From positions 14,396,571-14,460,570 of the forward strand of contig NC_045138.2 in assembly GCF_008831285.2 (NCBI RefSeq): a stretch of 64,000 bases of DNA. Reading direction: 5' to 3'. Of this stretch, positions 10,256 through 22,355 are shown piece after piece. Numbering within the stretch: the first letter of the stretch is position 1; every line of letters starts with the position of its first letter. The notes beneath the pieces were generated by a model. It made no database searches and was not told the origin of the DNA. It saw only the letters and a list, made by a program, of their open reading frames with translations. Source of the DNA: Nymphaea colorata (lineage: Eukaryota; Streptophyta; Magnoliopsida; Nymphaeales; Nymphaeaceae). The translations under genes were made by a program, and so were the position numbers.

Positions 10256-12469
10256 ATGCTGGTCAGTTTAAGCATAAAGGCTACAACGGCCACCAAGAAC
10301 TCCTTCCCAGTAAGTATCCTCCTTAAACCTGTCTTCCTTCCTTCTTTTCTCTCCCTTTGTTTCCTTCGATCCCTAAACTTCAGCAGTGCCATCATCAACC
10401 CCCCACATAGTGGCGATGACGCCCACCTTGTGAACCTCATCAGCACCACCATTGCTAGAAATCCTGGACATTTCCCTCGCCGATTCGCTGGCACCCACCT
10501 TCCCAGCCTGACCGATTCAGTGGTGATTCGAGTCTTCAACTCGATTAGGAATCAACCTAAGACTGCCCTTCGCTTCTTCCGCTGGGCCGAGCAGCAGCCC
10601 GGCTTCGAGCCCTCTGCTGGATGTTTCTGCACTGTGCTGGAGATGCTTGTTGATGTCGGGCTCACTCCCTCTGCCCACTGCGTTTTGGAGGATGTGATTA
10701 GGCTGAATTGCCATGAAATTTTGGACGTTTTGATTGATGGGCATGTGAAACATGCTTCTGCTATTCGGATTCTCGATCTCCTCCTGTGGATTTATACCAA
10801 GCAATCAATGGTTGAACACTCTCTTATGGCTTTTTATCGGATGATTGGAAGTGGGTACCTGCCAGACGTTCGGAACTGTAACCGGGTTCTTAGATTGCTA
10901 AGGAATCATGGGTCTCCTGAAAAGGCAAGAGAGGTTTACAAATCGATGAAGAAATTCGGTATCACGCCTACCATTGTCACATTCAACACGATGCTTGATT
11001 CTTACTGCAAGGAAGGGAAGGTTCAAGATGCCCTGGAGTTGTTGGAAGAGATGCAATCGAAGGGATGCGTGCCTAGTGATGTTACATATAATGTGTTGAT
11101 CAATGGGCTATCCAAGGAAGGAAAGTTGGCAAAAGCAGAGGACTTGATACGTGAAATGTTGAACTCGGGATTGAAAGTTTCAGCCTACACGTATAATCCT
11201 TTGATTTATGGTTGTTTTGCTAGCGGTAGTGTTTTTGAAGCTTTTAGATTTAGGGATGAGATGGAGAGGAAAGGAGTTCTTCCTACTGTTACGACGTTCA
11301 ATACATTTCTCAGTGGCCTATGTAAGAGAGGAAGGCTGGTTGAAGCTAGGCAGCAATTCGAGGAGATGTTGAAGAAGAACCTAAGCCCTGATATTGTTTC
11401 TTACAACACCTTGATTGATGGGTACTGCAAAGTTGGGGATCTGAGAGAGGCCTTTCTGCTTTTTAATGATTTGAAAAGCAAGGGAATAATTCCTACAAAT
11501 GTAACATATAATACACTTATTGATGGCCTTTGTCGAATCGGAGAGCTGTCAAAGGCAAGGAGTTTTATGGAAGAGATGATCAGTCAGGCCTTCATTCCTG
11601 ATGTTCTTACCTATACTTCTCTTATTAATGGATCTTGCAAGACTGGTAACCTTGTCATGGGAAAGGAGCTTTTCGATGAGATGATTGGCAAGGGCATATA
11701 TCCAGACCAGTACACTTACACTGCTAGGATTGATGCTGAGTTAAAGTCAGGAAATGTCCATGAAGCGTTTCATTTGCGTGAAGAGATGGTGAACAAGGGG
11801 GTGCTTCCTAATTTGATTACTTATAATGTTTTGATCGATGGACTATGTAAATTGGGCAATCTAGAGGACGCTTATGAGCTATTACAGAGGATGGTTGAGG
11901 ATGGGTTTGTCCCAGATTGCATGACATACACTTCTCTAATCTATGCACGTTGTGAGAATGGCGAACTCAGAATAGCAAGGGAAATTTTCAGCGAGATGCA
12001 AACTCGGGGCTTGTTGCCAACCGTTGTAACTTACACCATTTTGATTCATGCTCATGCCCGTGAAGGTAGGTTGGGTGGTGCGTACAGATTTTTCAATGAG
12101 ATGATAGAGAAGGAATTATTACCCAATGAGATCACCTACAATGCTTTGATACATGGACATTGTAGGATGGGGGGACTTGCAGAAGCTTACAAGGTCTTCC
12201 ATGCGATGGAAGAGGAAGGTCTGTCTCCCAATAAATATACATACACGTTACTTATAAACGAGAACTGCAATGTGGATAACTTGCAGGAGGCTCTGAGACT
12301 GTACAGTGAAATGCTGCAGAGAGATATTAGACCGGATTCATGTACTCATAGTGCATTGCTCAAGCATGTCCGCAAAGACCATGTACTTCATTCAAGTGAA
12401 GTTTTAGAGAACGAAGTTTTGGCTGATTATAATGTTGGAAAAGGCCCTTCTTTGGTAGATGTACATTGA
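10256..12469 (+). CDS. P-class pentatricopeptide repeat protein
   Basis: This is an intronless frame of 737 residues. The frame is open upstream to 10226, but the first ATG is at 10256 and I start there. Residues 1-45 are rich in Ser/Thr/Leu with scattered basic residues, as in an organelle-targeting peptide. From about residue 190 to 710 there are roughly 14 or 15 PPR units of 35 residues. They are marked by recurring cores such as TYNTLIDGLCRIG, SYNTLIDGYCKVG and TYNVLIDGLCKLG. No E or DYW domain follows, so it is of the pure P class. Such proteins bind single-stranded organelle RNA for stabilisation, splicing or translation. The N-terminal part recalls Arabidopsis At1g22960, but that orthology is from memory. 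The RNA target is unknown. Confidence 0.93.
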   Translation: MLVSLSIKATTATKNSFPVSILLKPVFLPSFLSLCFLRSLNFSSAIINPPHSGDDAHLVNLISTTIARNPGHFPRRFAGTHLPSLTDSVVIRVFNSIRNQPKTALRFFRWAEQQPGFEPSAGCFCTVLEMLVDVGLTPSAHCVLEDVIRLNCHEILDVLIDGHVKHASAIRILDLLLWIYTKQSMVEHSLMAFYRMIGSGYLPDVRNCNRVLRLLRNHGSPEKAREVYKSMKKFGITPTIVTFNTMLDSYCKEGKVQDALELLEEMQSKGCVPSDVTYNVLINGLSKEGKLAKAEDLIREMLNSGLKVSAYTYNPLIYGCFASGSVFEAFRFRDEMERKGVLPTVTTFNTFLSGLCKRGRLVEARQQFEEMLKKNLSPDIVSYNTLIDGYCKVGDLREAFLLFNDLKSKGIIPTNVTYNTLIDGLCRIGELSKARSFMEEMISQAFIPDVLTYTSLINGSCKTGNLVMGKELFDEMIGKGIYPDQYTYTARIDAELKSGNVHEAFHLREEMVNKGVLPNLITYNVLIDGLCKLGNLEDAYELLQRMVEDGFVPDCMTYTSLIYARCENGELRIAREIFSEMQTRGLLPTVVTYTILIHAHAREGRLGGAYRFFNEMIEKELLPNEITYNALIHGHCRMGGLAEAYKVFHAMEEEGLSPNKYTYTLLINENCNVDNLQEALRLYSEMLQRDIRPDSCTHSALLKHVRKDHVLHSSEVLENEVLADYNVGKGPSLVDVH

Positions 12470-14834
12470 GCAGCACTGGCATTTGCCTGGAAGAAAAATT
12501 GATTCCACGTGGTGTACAGCTAGGCCTGGAGTCGAGTTAATTCTTCCATATCTTTGGCCTGACAGTACATTGTTCAGTTGAAAGATGCCTTCAAGCAAGT
12601 TGATCATCTAGTGCCTCTTTGTAAATATGGATTCTGTTTTGCCCCCCGTTTTTTAACCCGAAAAATTTCTTGCAAATAGCTATTCAATCTCGGCATTATA
12701 AGATACAATGTTGATCTGTCATCTCCCCTTGAGTTGCAATAAGGAACGACAAAGAAGATTGGTTGAAATAAGATGTAATTTTTTTTCTTCTAATTAGGCA
12801 CTAGATCGAAATGTATGCTTCAAGTACAAGTATTTTTTTCCAATGCACTGCTGTTTTAATAGTGCATCTAATGTATTATTGTATTCATTAATTTATGTTC
12901 TCTGGGTGCCTTCAATGTATAGATAATGCAACCTTTCATTACTTTGTCATGGACGGAATGATGGAAATATTGAATAGATCTATTTCCTAGCACAGAGGGC
13001 CACTGATACTCGGTTTACTGTTTCCCTTGTATTCATCCATGCTTGCTTTTTCTTCAACATCCCGCCATCGTATAAATTCAATCTAATTTATATACTTTTT
13101 AACAAGTTTTTGTCATCTCTAGTTAAATTTTGTAGTTCTTCTGATGCTTATTTGTCATTTTTTTTCAAACATCTAGTGCCTAAAAGACCCGCCACCACTA
13201 ATATCAAGGAAACGAGTGCAGCGTCTCTCTTGTTAATGTATTTTACTTTTGGATTTTGCAATTCTTCTTAACTGGTATCCTGATCAACTATTCTGTGAAA
13301 GGGGTTAAATTGGGTACACACAAACCACCTACTGGAGTTGACCTGTCATTGTTATCATGCTTAGTTTCAGCTTGAGTATCTATTCTTTTTATCTGGTTTG
13401 GTTTTCTGTCCGAGGAGAACACACTGGATATACATAGGCGCAGTCTATCCTATTGGAATTGACCTGGCATTATTGTCCTACTCGGTTTCTGCTTGAGCAT
13501 GTACCTTGAACTGAACCTTTTCCCCTGATTTTAGCTAGTTTTGTTACTTCTGGTCTGTGGGAGATTCGTGGGCTATTGTTCTGCATATACAGTTTTTTCT
13601 TGTTTTTCCTTTTTGTGTCATGTGTGGAGGAGACTGAAGTTGTGGAGTTGGTGGAACATGGGATTTTTGGGTAGTACTATTGACGCAAAGATTAAGGCAA
13701 GTCACTTGTGCTGTCGATCTAAAAGCAAAGAATAGATATATCATGTACCTTATAAAATAAGAAGAAACTTAGTGTATAAACTGTGCTTGGAACCTACTAT
13801 TGTAATAATGCATATTAACAGTTTGAAAAAGTTTTTTGTATGAATATATATAACAAGCGGATTGTTCTATAGGTTTATCCCCGTATTGAGCGTAGGGGGG
13901 AGATTTAGTTGCCTGCTATCAGTTTTCAGAGCAATTAAACCTGTAGAATTGTACAATCACCAGGTAATATTCAACACATCAGGGTTTATTCTTCACTCAG
14001 CGCCATATATACATTGGCAAAGGATGCACGGGAGAAAATTAACAGAAAGTGTATTTCTCAACAGCAGAAAGGTTCAATATTCTAGAAGCTCTGTGTAACG
14101 TTATGCAACCAAATTTCAGGAATGCATCCATAACCAGATAAATCGTTACCTTTAATAAACACAAACGGGCCATATGGATGACGACCGTCACAGATATATG
14201 AACTTGGATCTGATTTGAGGATTTTGTGAATGTATTGGATCTAATTTTGCAACCCTGGCTGGAAAATGAAACACGAATCTGATCTCTACAGCGAAAAGAA
14301 TCATAAATCCCTTGCACCAAATCCACAACATTTCACAAGTTAAGATTCATGTTCCCATTTGTCCCCATTTTAACATACTAAAATGTCTGGATCGGATGCA
14401 TTTTAAGATCCGTATTATGCTATTTTACGTTGTCATGGATTGATTTAAGATTGGGAGGCGACTTGAGTGAAAAGAAAAAGGGAGTAAAAATGTTGATTTT
14501 AAATTCACGGATCTAATGATGTAAGCTTCTTTTGGCATCGGATCAATATGATTTTATCAGAACATCCAGTGATCAGATTGATACGTGTGGAACGGATCTA
14601 TGCCTGGGCAGGATCCACGTCAACTCTATGCTTGGATAATGAGCAGGTGTTCTCTGGATTTACATCCAGCAAGCTCCGGGCCGTGCCCGATCCGTTCCTT
14701 GACCCCGTGATGATGGTCCAGTCCGATTGCCCCCAGCACCCCCACGCTTTCGTCTCTGCAAATCGCTGGCTTTCTGCAACTGAACTCCGACGAGAGAGAT
14801 ACAGAGAGGGTTCCGTCGCCGATAGGGACCGGAG
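12470..14834. other. Intergenic between the PPR gene and the NFU gene
   Basis: The first few hundred bases should hold the 3' untranslated region of the PPR gene. The middle is AT-rich. A degenerate local duplication links 13328-13379 with 13449-13500, about 121 bp apart. From about 14.55 kb the base composition rises in GC toward the NFU first exon, and this part is likely its promoter and leader. No gene or transposon with clear ends was recognised. Confidence 0.4.
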
Positions 14835-17120
14835 ATGCAGGTGGCGCGCAGGGGAGTTCGCCTCTTCCGGGCTTCCCGATGTCTGTCACGCATGGGAAAT
14901 CCCGCCTTAGAGGGAGAAACCCTCGCGGAATGTGTAGTCTGGGATCGGCCGCAGGAAGTCCGGGCTCCTTCTCGTTCGCTTTACTCGCATGCCTCTTCGG
15001 TCTGGGGAACAAATGAGGGCCGAAGCCCAACTTCCAGAGAAATTCTCGGATCCTTTTCGCTGGGAGGTAATTCTTTGCCATCTTTACTTTTTTTCCGGCT
15101 TGGGTATTCTATTTCACTGCTTTGAAAGTTTTCGTGTATATTTGTCCAGTTTGGGATATCGATAAACCATCCCTTATTATTGCAGATAGTTTTTGCTTTA
15201 TCTCAGCATGTGAATGTGTTTGCGATTGCTTCAGTTGGAAGAGAGATAAGTTGGATAGTTAGGCGTCATTTGAATTGATTTAGTGGAAGGACTTCTAAAC
15301 GTGTGCATGTATTTACAATTTCTCAAGTAAAAAAAAAGAGAGAGAGATAATTTAGAGCTGAATTGACTTAGGAAAGATTCCAATGATGTGTCATTATGGA
15401 TTAGATTAAGTGGGACCGTTGATTGTTTCTGTACTTTAATTCTCTGAAGCTAATTCACTGCAATTGTAATTCCCCTCATTCTCTGTTTATGAGTGTGTGT
15501 CGAAATTTGTTCAGATTAATTGGATTCATAACATGAAAAGTGTTTGATTGAGCATACGTTCTAGGTCACCTTTATAACTCAAGTTTGATTCATCATTTAT
15601 GTCTTTCATTTTGTTTTACAGTTTTGGATCCCTGAGTTTCCACTTAAAACATATAAGATCTTTGGCTTTTCAATTAGTATAATATGACTCTGAGTTGAAG
15701 CTCTGTGCTTTGTATTTCTTAGCATACGTTTCAGTTGCTCACATGACAAATAATACAGAAAGGCATATGCCATCGTGAAACTTATGTGCAGTCTGGACTA
15801 CTTTGGTTTATGAGAATAGATGCTTGTGTCAATGTTGTTTTGTGTTTGCATGTCATATGATTATGGTGTCAACATTGGGAAGGAAGTTCAATTTTGTCTG
15901 CTGTAACTAACTTGATAAGTTCTCTGATATGTTCATCTCATAGGGCAGAAGAGAAGCATGTTCATCCAAACTCAGTCTACTCCAAACCCTTTATCACTCA
16001 TGTTCTATCCTGATAAGCCAGTTATGGAAGTTGGAAGTGCAGACTTTCCAAATGCCCGTGCAGCTATGAACTCACCACTTGCAAAGGCATTATTTGGTAT
16101 CGATGGTAAAGAACGCTGTAGCCAACCACTCTGTATTCTGGTTTGAATTGACATTCATCATTTTATCTTCTTTTCTTTCTTTCTAGAAGTTGTTCACTGC
16201 TGTTATTTTCATGGTAAAAATTTCTTAGTACTCAGAGGTACTTATATTTGTTTCTCCTGTAAAATAAAGACATGAAAGGAAATAAATAAATACAAAGGGA
16301 ATGGTTATAAAATGGAACACCCAAATTCGAGTGTTTTGTAAACAGAAATATTAGAAGGATCATGTGGAGATCTTTACCATGGGGAATCTTAAGTATTAAT
16401 ATACCCTGTAACATCTTCTACGCAGCCTAAGCAGGTACTCATATTTGGAAATAGAAGCAGCGTTCAGTCCATATGGCCACCTGAAAATAGCTTATTAGTT
16501 TTTGTTTTTCCAACTCCAGGTGTATCACGAGTATTCTATGGATCGGATTTTGTGACAGTAACAAAATCTGAGGATGCTTCTTGGGATATCTTAAAGCCTG
16601 AAATCTTTGCAGCAATCATGGATTTCTACACGTCTGGCAAACCATTATTTCTGGATTCAGAGGTCGCGTCTTCAATGGACACTGCTATTCATGAGGTACT
16701 AATCTATTTCTCTTGATACTATTGGTAGATTATTACCATTTACACTCCTTATACCCTGCTTGACCAGGCATTAGGCAGCGATGGTTGATATGCCACTCAA
16801 AGTTACTTATAATTAATCTCATTGCTTTACAATAAAATGAAATGATGTTTCTTGTATTGTTTGTTGATTCATATCACAACCTTCTTTTCTAGACATCATC
16901 ATCCGATTGTACTCTGGGTAGTGGGTACTATTGGCTGCGTTCTGGTGACATTCTTTCAAATGGAATTGTAAGAAGTGATTGGAAAGCTTCTCTCTCTCTC
17001 TTTTGTAGAATCGTGAGAATAAATAAAGATTGTTGAGTTTAATCTTTTTATTTACTAATATATATTTTTATTTATTTGAACTTTGCTTTTGGGTTTCATT
17101 TGTTGGTTTCTCAAAGGGCC

Positions 17121-17186
<66 letters not shown>

Positions 17187-18057
17187 TGTGTGCCCGTGTG
17201 TGATTCTGTGTTTCTCCGTTTCTCGATTATTTACATTTATTATGTCAGTTGCTGATTTTCACCAGCATGGGAATATTCTTTTATTTTGGTGAAACATTCT
17301 CTTAGTTGAACGTTCTACTACAGTTGCTGTATTTGTTTTGTAGGATGACTCTGAAACTGTTGCAATGATCAAAGAGTTACTTGAAACTCGTATCCGCCCA
17401 GCTGTTCAAGATGATGGTGGTGACATCGAATATCGGGGTTTTGATCCGTAAGTGTTGTTACTGTGCCTGACTAGGTCTTGTGCTTCAATAAATCTTTCAA
17501 GAAGGGAAGACCACATGATGTTTTTCTTTTCGATTTTTCCAGTGATACAGGTATAGTCAAGTTAAGAATGCAAGGTGCTTGTAGTGGCTGCCCAAGCTCG
17601 TCTGTGACACTAAAATCTGGCATTGAGAACATGCTAATGCACTACGTCTCTGAGGTATTAAAACTTCATGTTACATCTTCCTGTATAAATATTGCATCCA
17701 GAAAGAGCGCCCTTTATAGCATGCTAATGCACCGTGTGTGAGAATTTTATCCATGTTATAGTGCTTGCAGGTGACTTCTTGTTCATTTCTTGAGATTGAA
17801 TAGGGAAAATAAAAAGTTTTTACTGAAAACGGATGAACGGTTTTGAGTTCAATAATTGGCAAGTTACTTGAGGATGAGTCTATTATGTTCTATGGTAATT
17901 CATATCCTTGTGTGGGTGGTATAGATAAAACATGTAGGAAGACATCTTTTTTCTCCATATATGCTTTAAGCGTCTGTGCCATCGTTGGCAGGTGAAGGGC
18001 GTGGAGCAAGAAATGGATTCTGAAGCAGATGCAGAAGTAGCTGGTCAGATGGAGTAA
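14835..18057 (+). CDS. NFU4: Mitochondrial NifU-like Fe-S cluster protein (NFU4/NFU5 type)
   Basis: Six coding exons are joined at 14835-15066, 15944-16105, 16520-16695, 17344-17447, 17543-17654 and 17992-18057, all with GT-AG introns, giving 283 residues. Residues 1-80 form a basic, Ser/Arg-rich presequence typical of mitochondrial import. The Nfu N-terminal domain starts at [11 protein letters not shown] (residue 83). The C-terminal NifU domain follows, with [15 protein letters not shown] and the cluster-binding CSGC (C238, C241). Plant NFU4 and NFU5 carry 4Fe-4S clusters to mitochondrial enzymes, notably lipoyl synthase. The sequence LGGQKRSMF across the first junction matches the Arabidopsis proteins as I recall them, which supports the ATG at 14835. 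NFU4 and NFU5 cannot be told apart here. Confidence 0.93.
17124..17183. repeat. (AT)30 microsatellite in NFU intron 3
   Basis: Sixty bases of pure AT alternation lie in the third intron of the NFU gene, 161 bp before exon 4. Such runs mutate quickly and can form cruciforms. The assembled length may not be exact. Confidence 0.95.
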
Positions 18058-18081
18058 CAGAAGAGATCCTTTATTTATTCC

Positions 18082-18127
18082 AATTTGGTAGGAAATATGT
18101 ATACCTTTGGCTTTTTCCTACCAAATT
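18082..18127 (+). promoter_or_regulatory. Perfect 14-bp inverted repeat in the NFU 3' untranslated region
   Basis: The arm AATTTGGTAGGAAA at 18082-18095 is exactly complementary to TTTCCTACCAAATT at 18114-18127, with an 18-base loop. It begins 25 bases after the NFU stop codon and would fold in the mRNA. A role in mRNA stability or 3' end formation is possible but unproven. It could also be the remnant of a small palindromic element. Confidence 0.7.
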
Positions 18128-18206
18128 AGGTCTACGCTCTGACTAGGGGTTTGGCGGATTCTTGGAGTAATAAGTTTCATGGTGATCAATGCTAGTGTTA
18201 GACTAT

Positions 18207-18226
18207 TCTCTCTCTCTCTCTCTCTC
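18207..18226. repeat. (TC)10 microsatellite downstream of NFU gene
   Basis: Ten TC units lie about 150 bp after the NFU stop codon. They may be within or just past the transcript. Confidence 0.9.
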
Positions 18227-21200
18227 CACAAGGCCACCGGCCCACCAGCCAGGATGTCATCCGCCCACTAGTTATGATGCTTGCATGAAAATGGAAGGGA
18301 CACAATCAGTAATAAACATCCAACTAACGTTTTTCTGTATCTAGACAGATACAATTTAGACCCCTGCCAGTCTTTGTAAGAAATGCGGTGGAGTTTACCT
18401 GGTTGGAGGTAATTATTGAAATTGTATTCCCTCCGATGTCGGTTTCTGAGGTGTGTCAATTGTTCACTTTTATATTTTCAGTGCGGGAACATGTTCGTGT
18501 CAAGATCTGATGGTGCATCGTAGTAGCGCATTCTGCCGACTGTGGCCACTGAAGTTTCTCGCATGGCCTGTTGGCTGCCAATCTAATGTTTTTGGCCGAG
18601 CCAAAGGGGCCTGTTCGGCCTCCGAAGGATGGATCCACTTGGTAGTGAATGACAACAGAAAAATATGAAAATTCACGATAATTATTATAAAATCCTTCTT
18701 ACATTACTAACTCGTAGTGGACATCATGTATAACTCTGTTTGGACGAGCCATTGAGTCCACGGGGTGAGTGAAACTTCACTAGTTTAGTGCAACCTGAGT
18801 TATTTTTTACTGGGGAGTCGGACACATTCAGGCAGAAAGTAATTCTTTTTAAAAAAAAGTGCTTATTGTCTTTTCATAGAAAAAATACCCACTAAAATCA
18901 CTCACTTCACGTTGCAAGCATGCTCCTTCCGTAGAAAAGCAAAACAATTAAAAAAGAAAGGCAAATATAGGTGCTCATTACTCGGAAGCTGCAATATCAG
19001 GTTCATAAACCCGTATATGAGTATGACGTGGAAACCAAAGTTCTCTTTCACATAGAAACAACATACTTTTTGACATTTGAATGAGTTTAAATGCCCGGCT
19101 AGATATCAACGAAATTATCAGAAAAAATGAATATAAGATTCCAAAAATGAGGAGCATGTCCAACCGCGTGCCCAGGAAAAGGTCAAGTGATGAATAGACC
19201 TCGCCAACATTTTCTTGTCCTTTGTAAGCACTAGCATTTTGTAAACATGTCAGATTTTTCACATTTCCTTCATTGAGAAGGGAAAAAGAAAAGCAATTGA
19301 TGGACTTCATTTCTCATTAGAAAAAAGCTACCAAATTATGATAAAAAAAGATGCATTCTATCTTGGATCCTCAAGTACAACCCGTGGGGTTAGGGGTTCC
19401 GTGTTGAATCAAATTATGTCTTTCTTGATAAGAAATTTTCTAAATCATAAGTACCTATTACAAGGTCTCTAGCTGTTTTCACATTGAATCAAATTACAAG
19501 GGCTATTGCTGTTTGTACAAACACGAAAAACATCAAATGATCAGCGCACTTCTATACTAAATTACAAAATAAACAAGAATCGGCACTGGTAATAATTGTT
19601 CCTTTTTAATTTGAAGATGAAAACTTAGATTGAGAACTTGATAGATTCGTTTTGTGAAAACATTTCACTCGAACGTGATCCGGTCACCTGCCCCCAATCT
19701 CTAAAAGAAGGAAAATAAAAAATGAAACCAAAGATGGAAATTTGAAACTTTTTGGAAGTTATTAATCCTTGTTTCAGACCCCGTTGCACCATCTTGAATC
19801 GGGAAGTCAACTATGGTAGAACTCAAACGGGGTCGGATCTGAAACAGCTAAATGTACATAACATGCGAAGTTGGACCAAGGTTGGAACTGGATCTGGTCC
19901 GTTTTCAAACTCGGTGGATCAGAAGATCTTCTGAGTGAAGAAGAAAACGAATCTGGATTTGAATAAACCGGATCCATTTGCAGGCGTTGTCGTCTTGTTG
20001 GCTGCGAAGGTTAATTGGCACGAGACAAAAGAAGCCCGTCCAAGGCACTGACAATCCGGTTCCCTTTCCAGCCATGTAAGGCAATCTAATTAAAAAGGGA
20101 CAAAGAAAGAAAGCAAACAAAAAAGTGGAAACAATTTAGTAATCCAAATCTTTTTCTTGGATCGGGAAGAAAATGTCCACATTATTCTTTAAAAAAAAGA
20201 GCAAAAGATTCTCTCCAATCATGTGTTACTGTTACAATTGAATGAGGGCATTAAATAAAATTGAAGCACCCACAGCAGTAAGATTGGGCATGGGTTTGGG
20301 TGGTCTGTGGACTTTTTGTCCCACTCAGCCGACACGAGTCTATAATATCACAGATATTCATGACATAAAATCCCATCCCGTGTCTGCAAAAGTTAGGAAG
20401 GAGCGTCTCGTTTGGCACACAAACAAAGAATCGGAGAGGAAAAGCCGCAAAATGATCTGCAGGAGGAGCAAATGGAATGGGGCCGCTCGCCATGATTACC
20501 ACTGACTCACCCCACCCAAATTCCTTTTTTTTTTTTTTTTAATACAAAAGAAGGCGGCCGATCTTTTGTCACTGCCCAAGCAAAAATCCAAAAGGATTTT
20601 GAAAAAGCAATTAAAGATTCTCTTCTCAACAAACGAAAAAGCAAGAAGGCAGCCAGCCTGGATCTGATTAAATTTTTGGTGATAGTGAAATCGTAAAAAA
20701 GTTAAAAGACCAACATGATAAATTTTAGTAGAAGAATGTACGACGCTTATCATTCACCAGCTGACGCCCACAGCATCCCCCTCCCCTCAAAAACTCTCTA
20801 CATATATATTATAATATATATATATATAGACAGAGATAGAGAGAGAGAGTTCAGATCCTCTTGGAAGACGGAGAATAACAAAGATTCCATCCACGAAGCC
20901 TTGTTGAGATCATTAAGGCACATAAGAGAGAAAGTGAAGAGCAAAAGTAATATGGTCTCATACCACCTGTAGAAATGAAAAATTGCTCACGGAGAGGGAA
21001 CATGAAATTTAACCATTCCCATGAAAGCTCCATAGTGACTTGGTCGAAGAGGCCAGTAGAGCTAAACAAGAGATTGCGGCAAATCTTCCCACCCCAATGG
21101 GAAAAGGGAAAAACGGAGATTTTATTGTATCTGGGATACTCTCCTCATCCCCCTCCTCATCGACTGGTGAAAAGGAAGAAGTAACACCAACCAATTGAAA

Positions 21201-21765
21201 TGGTTGAGAGGAGCATTCAGTAGCAGTACCATAAGGAAGGCAATGGCGGAGGATGTCAGCCTGCAGTACCATGTAATAGCTAGACTCTCAAAAGGACGAC
21301 GAAGGCCGACAGGAGGAGGCATTACTTGTACTCCACGAAATACAGCAGAACAATGATGAACTTTTACGTCCCCGGCGAAAGAAAAGAGAAAAGGAACGAG
21401 AAAAACACACCGCAGCCACACACATTCAGCTTCAAAAGATTCAGAGAGAGGAATAAATTTATACCATAACAGCACCTAAGTCGAAAGCAGTAGAGACAGA
21501 GTCCCAATGAAAGACTAAAAACAGACACAACACCCGACGGGAAATCGTTCCATCAACCAAACACCAAATTCCCACCACCTAATAGTTCCCACAGAAGAAC
21601 CCGAACGCAACTCCTTCTTCATTCAAGGGATAGATTGGTTTCTATTCTGGGTTTTGTGTTCTTCTAAGGACTCCCCTGTTGTTGCTTTCTCTTGATTGGC
21701 GTTCGTCGGTGTCTCCCTTTCCCTCCTTTGTCTAGCAGAACCAAGAAACTCCCTCAGGAACACCA

Positions 21766-22272
21766 TCAAATCTTCTCGAGCTTGTCGGCCTTCACCACAG
21801 GGTTGGCCTTGCGGATCATGTCCTGGCCCCGCAGCTTATAATCGTAGTCGCACTTGTGCGCCTCCGGGTACCGATGGGAGGAGCAGAAGGTCAGGCCACA
21901 TCGGCAACGGAAGCCGGTGAGCCCAACACGCTTCCGGCAGGAGCTGCAGCGGTTAGGCGGCTGCTGGGCCGGCGGCTCCGACGGTGTTACGCAGGAAGAG
22001 GAGGACGCCGACTTCAGGTGAGCGGCAGATGGGCCAGCAGACAGAGATGGTGCCGGGGCCGCGGCTGGGGCTCCATTGAAGGACTTCTCGACGGCGGCCT
22101 TAGCGGAGGAGGCTTGCTCTTCCTTGAGGCGGTAGTCACGGTAACACTTGGAGCAGAGGTTGAGGGTGGCCGGGCTGCCGAAGAACCCGCAGTTGTTGGC
22201 GCACAGGCGGTGACCCTCCGGTGCCTGGCAGCCGGTGCCATCGGTACCACGTCTCCAACTCTCTTCCGCCAT
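21766..22272 (-). CDS. A20/AN1 zinc-finger stress-associated protein (SAP)
   Basis: This is a 168-residue, single-coding-exon protein with an ATG at 22272. An A20 finger spans residues 18-45 with C24, C28, C40 and C43. A low-complexity Ala/Ser/Pro linker follows. The AN1 finger is at about 109-146 with C109, C112, C123, C125, C130, H133, H139 and C141. All metal ligands are present, so the protein looks functional. Plant SAPs of this type bind ubiquitin through A20 and AN1, and some act as E3 ligases or redox sensors in cold, salt and dehydration responses. It fits the group of Arabidopsis SAP2, SAP4 and SAP6 and rice SAP8. The message is spliced in its leader, as is common in this family. 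A cluster of ACGTGGC words lies 2.2 kb upstream. Confidence 0.96.
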   Translation of the reverse strand: MAEESWRRGTDGTGCQAPEGHRLCANNCGFFGSPATLNLCSKCYRDYRLKEEQASSAKAAVEKSFNGAPAAAPAPSLSAGPSAAHLKSASSSSCVTPSEPPAQQPPNRCSSCRKRVGLTGFRCRCGLTFCSSHRYPEAHKCDYDYKLRGQDMIRKANPVVKADKLEKI

Positions 22273-22355
22273 TTTCGAGCTTCCTTTTTCTTCCTGGGGC
22301 CAACTAATATTGATCTACACGAGTAAGAGAGCTGGTCCCTCCTTCTGAACGCTAC

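Larger units (their letters stand above)
18058..21765. other. Intergenic between NFU and SAP genes
   Basis: This stretch starts with the NFU 3' untranslated region, which carries a perfect hairpin and a (TC)10 tract. The middle (18.6-20.2 kb) is AT-rich and shows only short open frames. An imperfect inverted repeat lies at 19770-19846. The segment from 20.9 to 21.7 kb is GC-richer and adjoins the SAP stop codon, so part of it is the 3' untranslated region of that minus-strand gene. No further gene was recognised. Confidence 0.4.
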
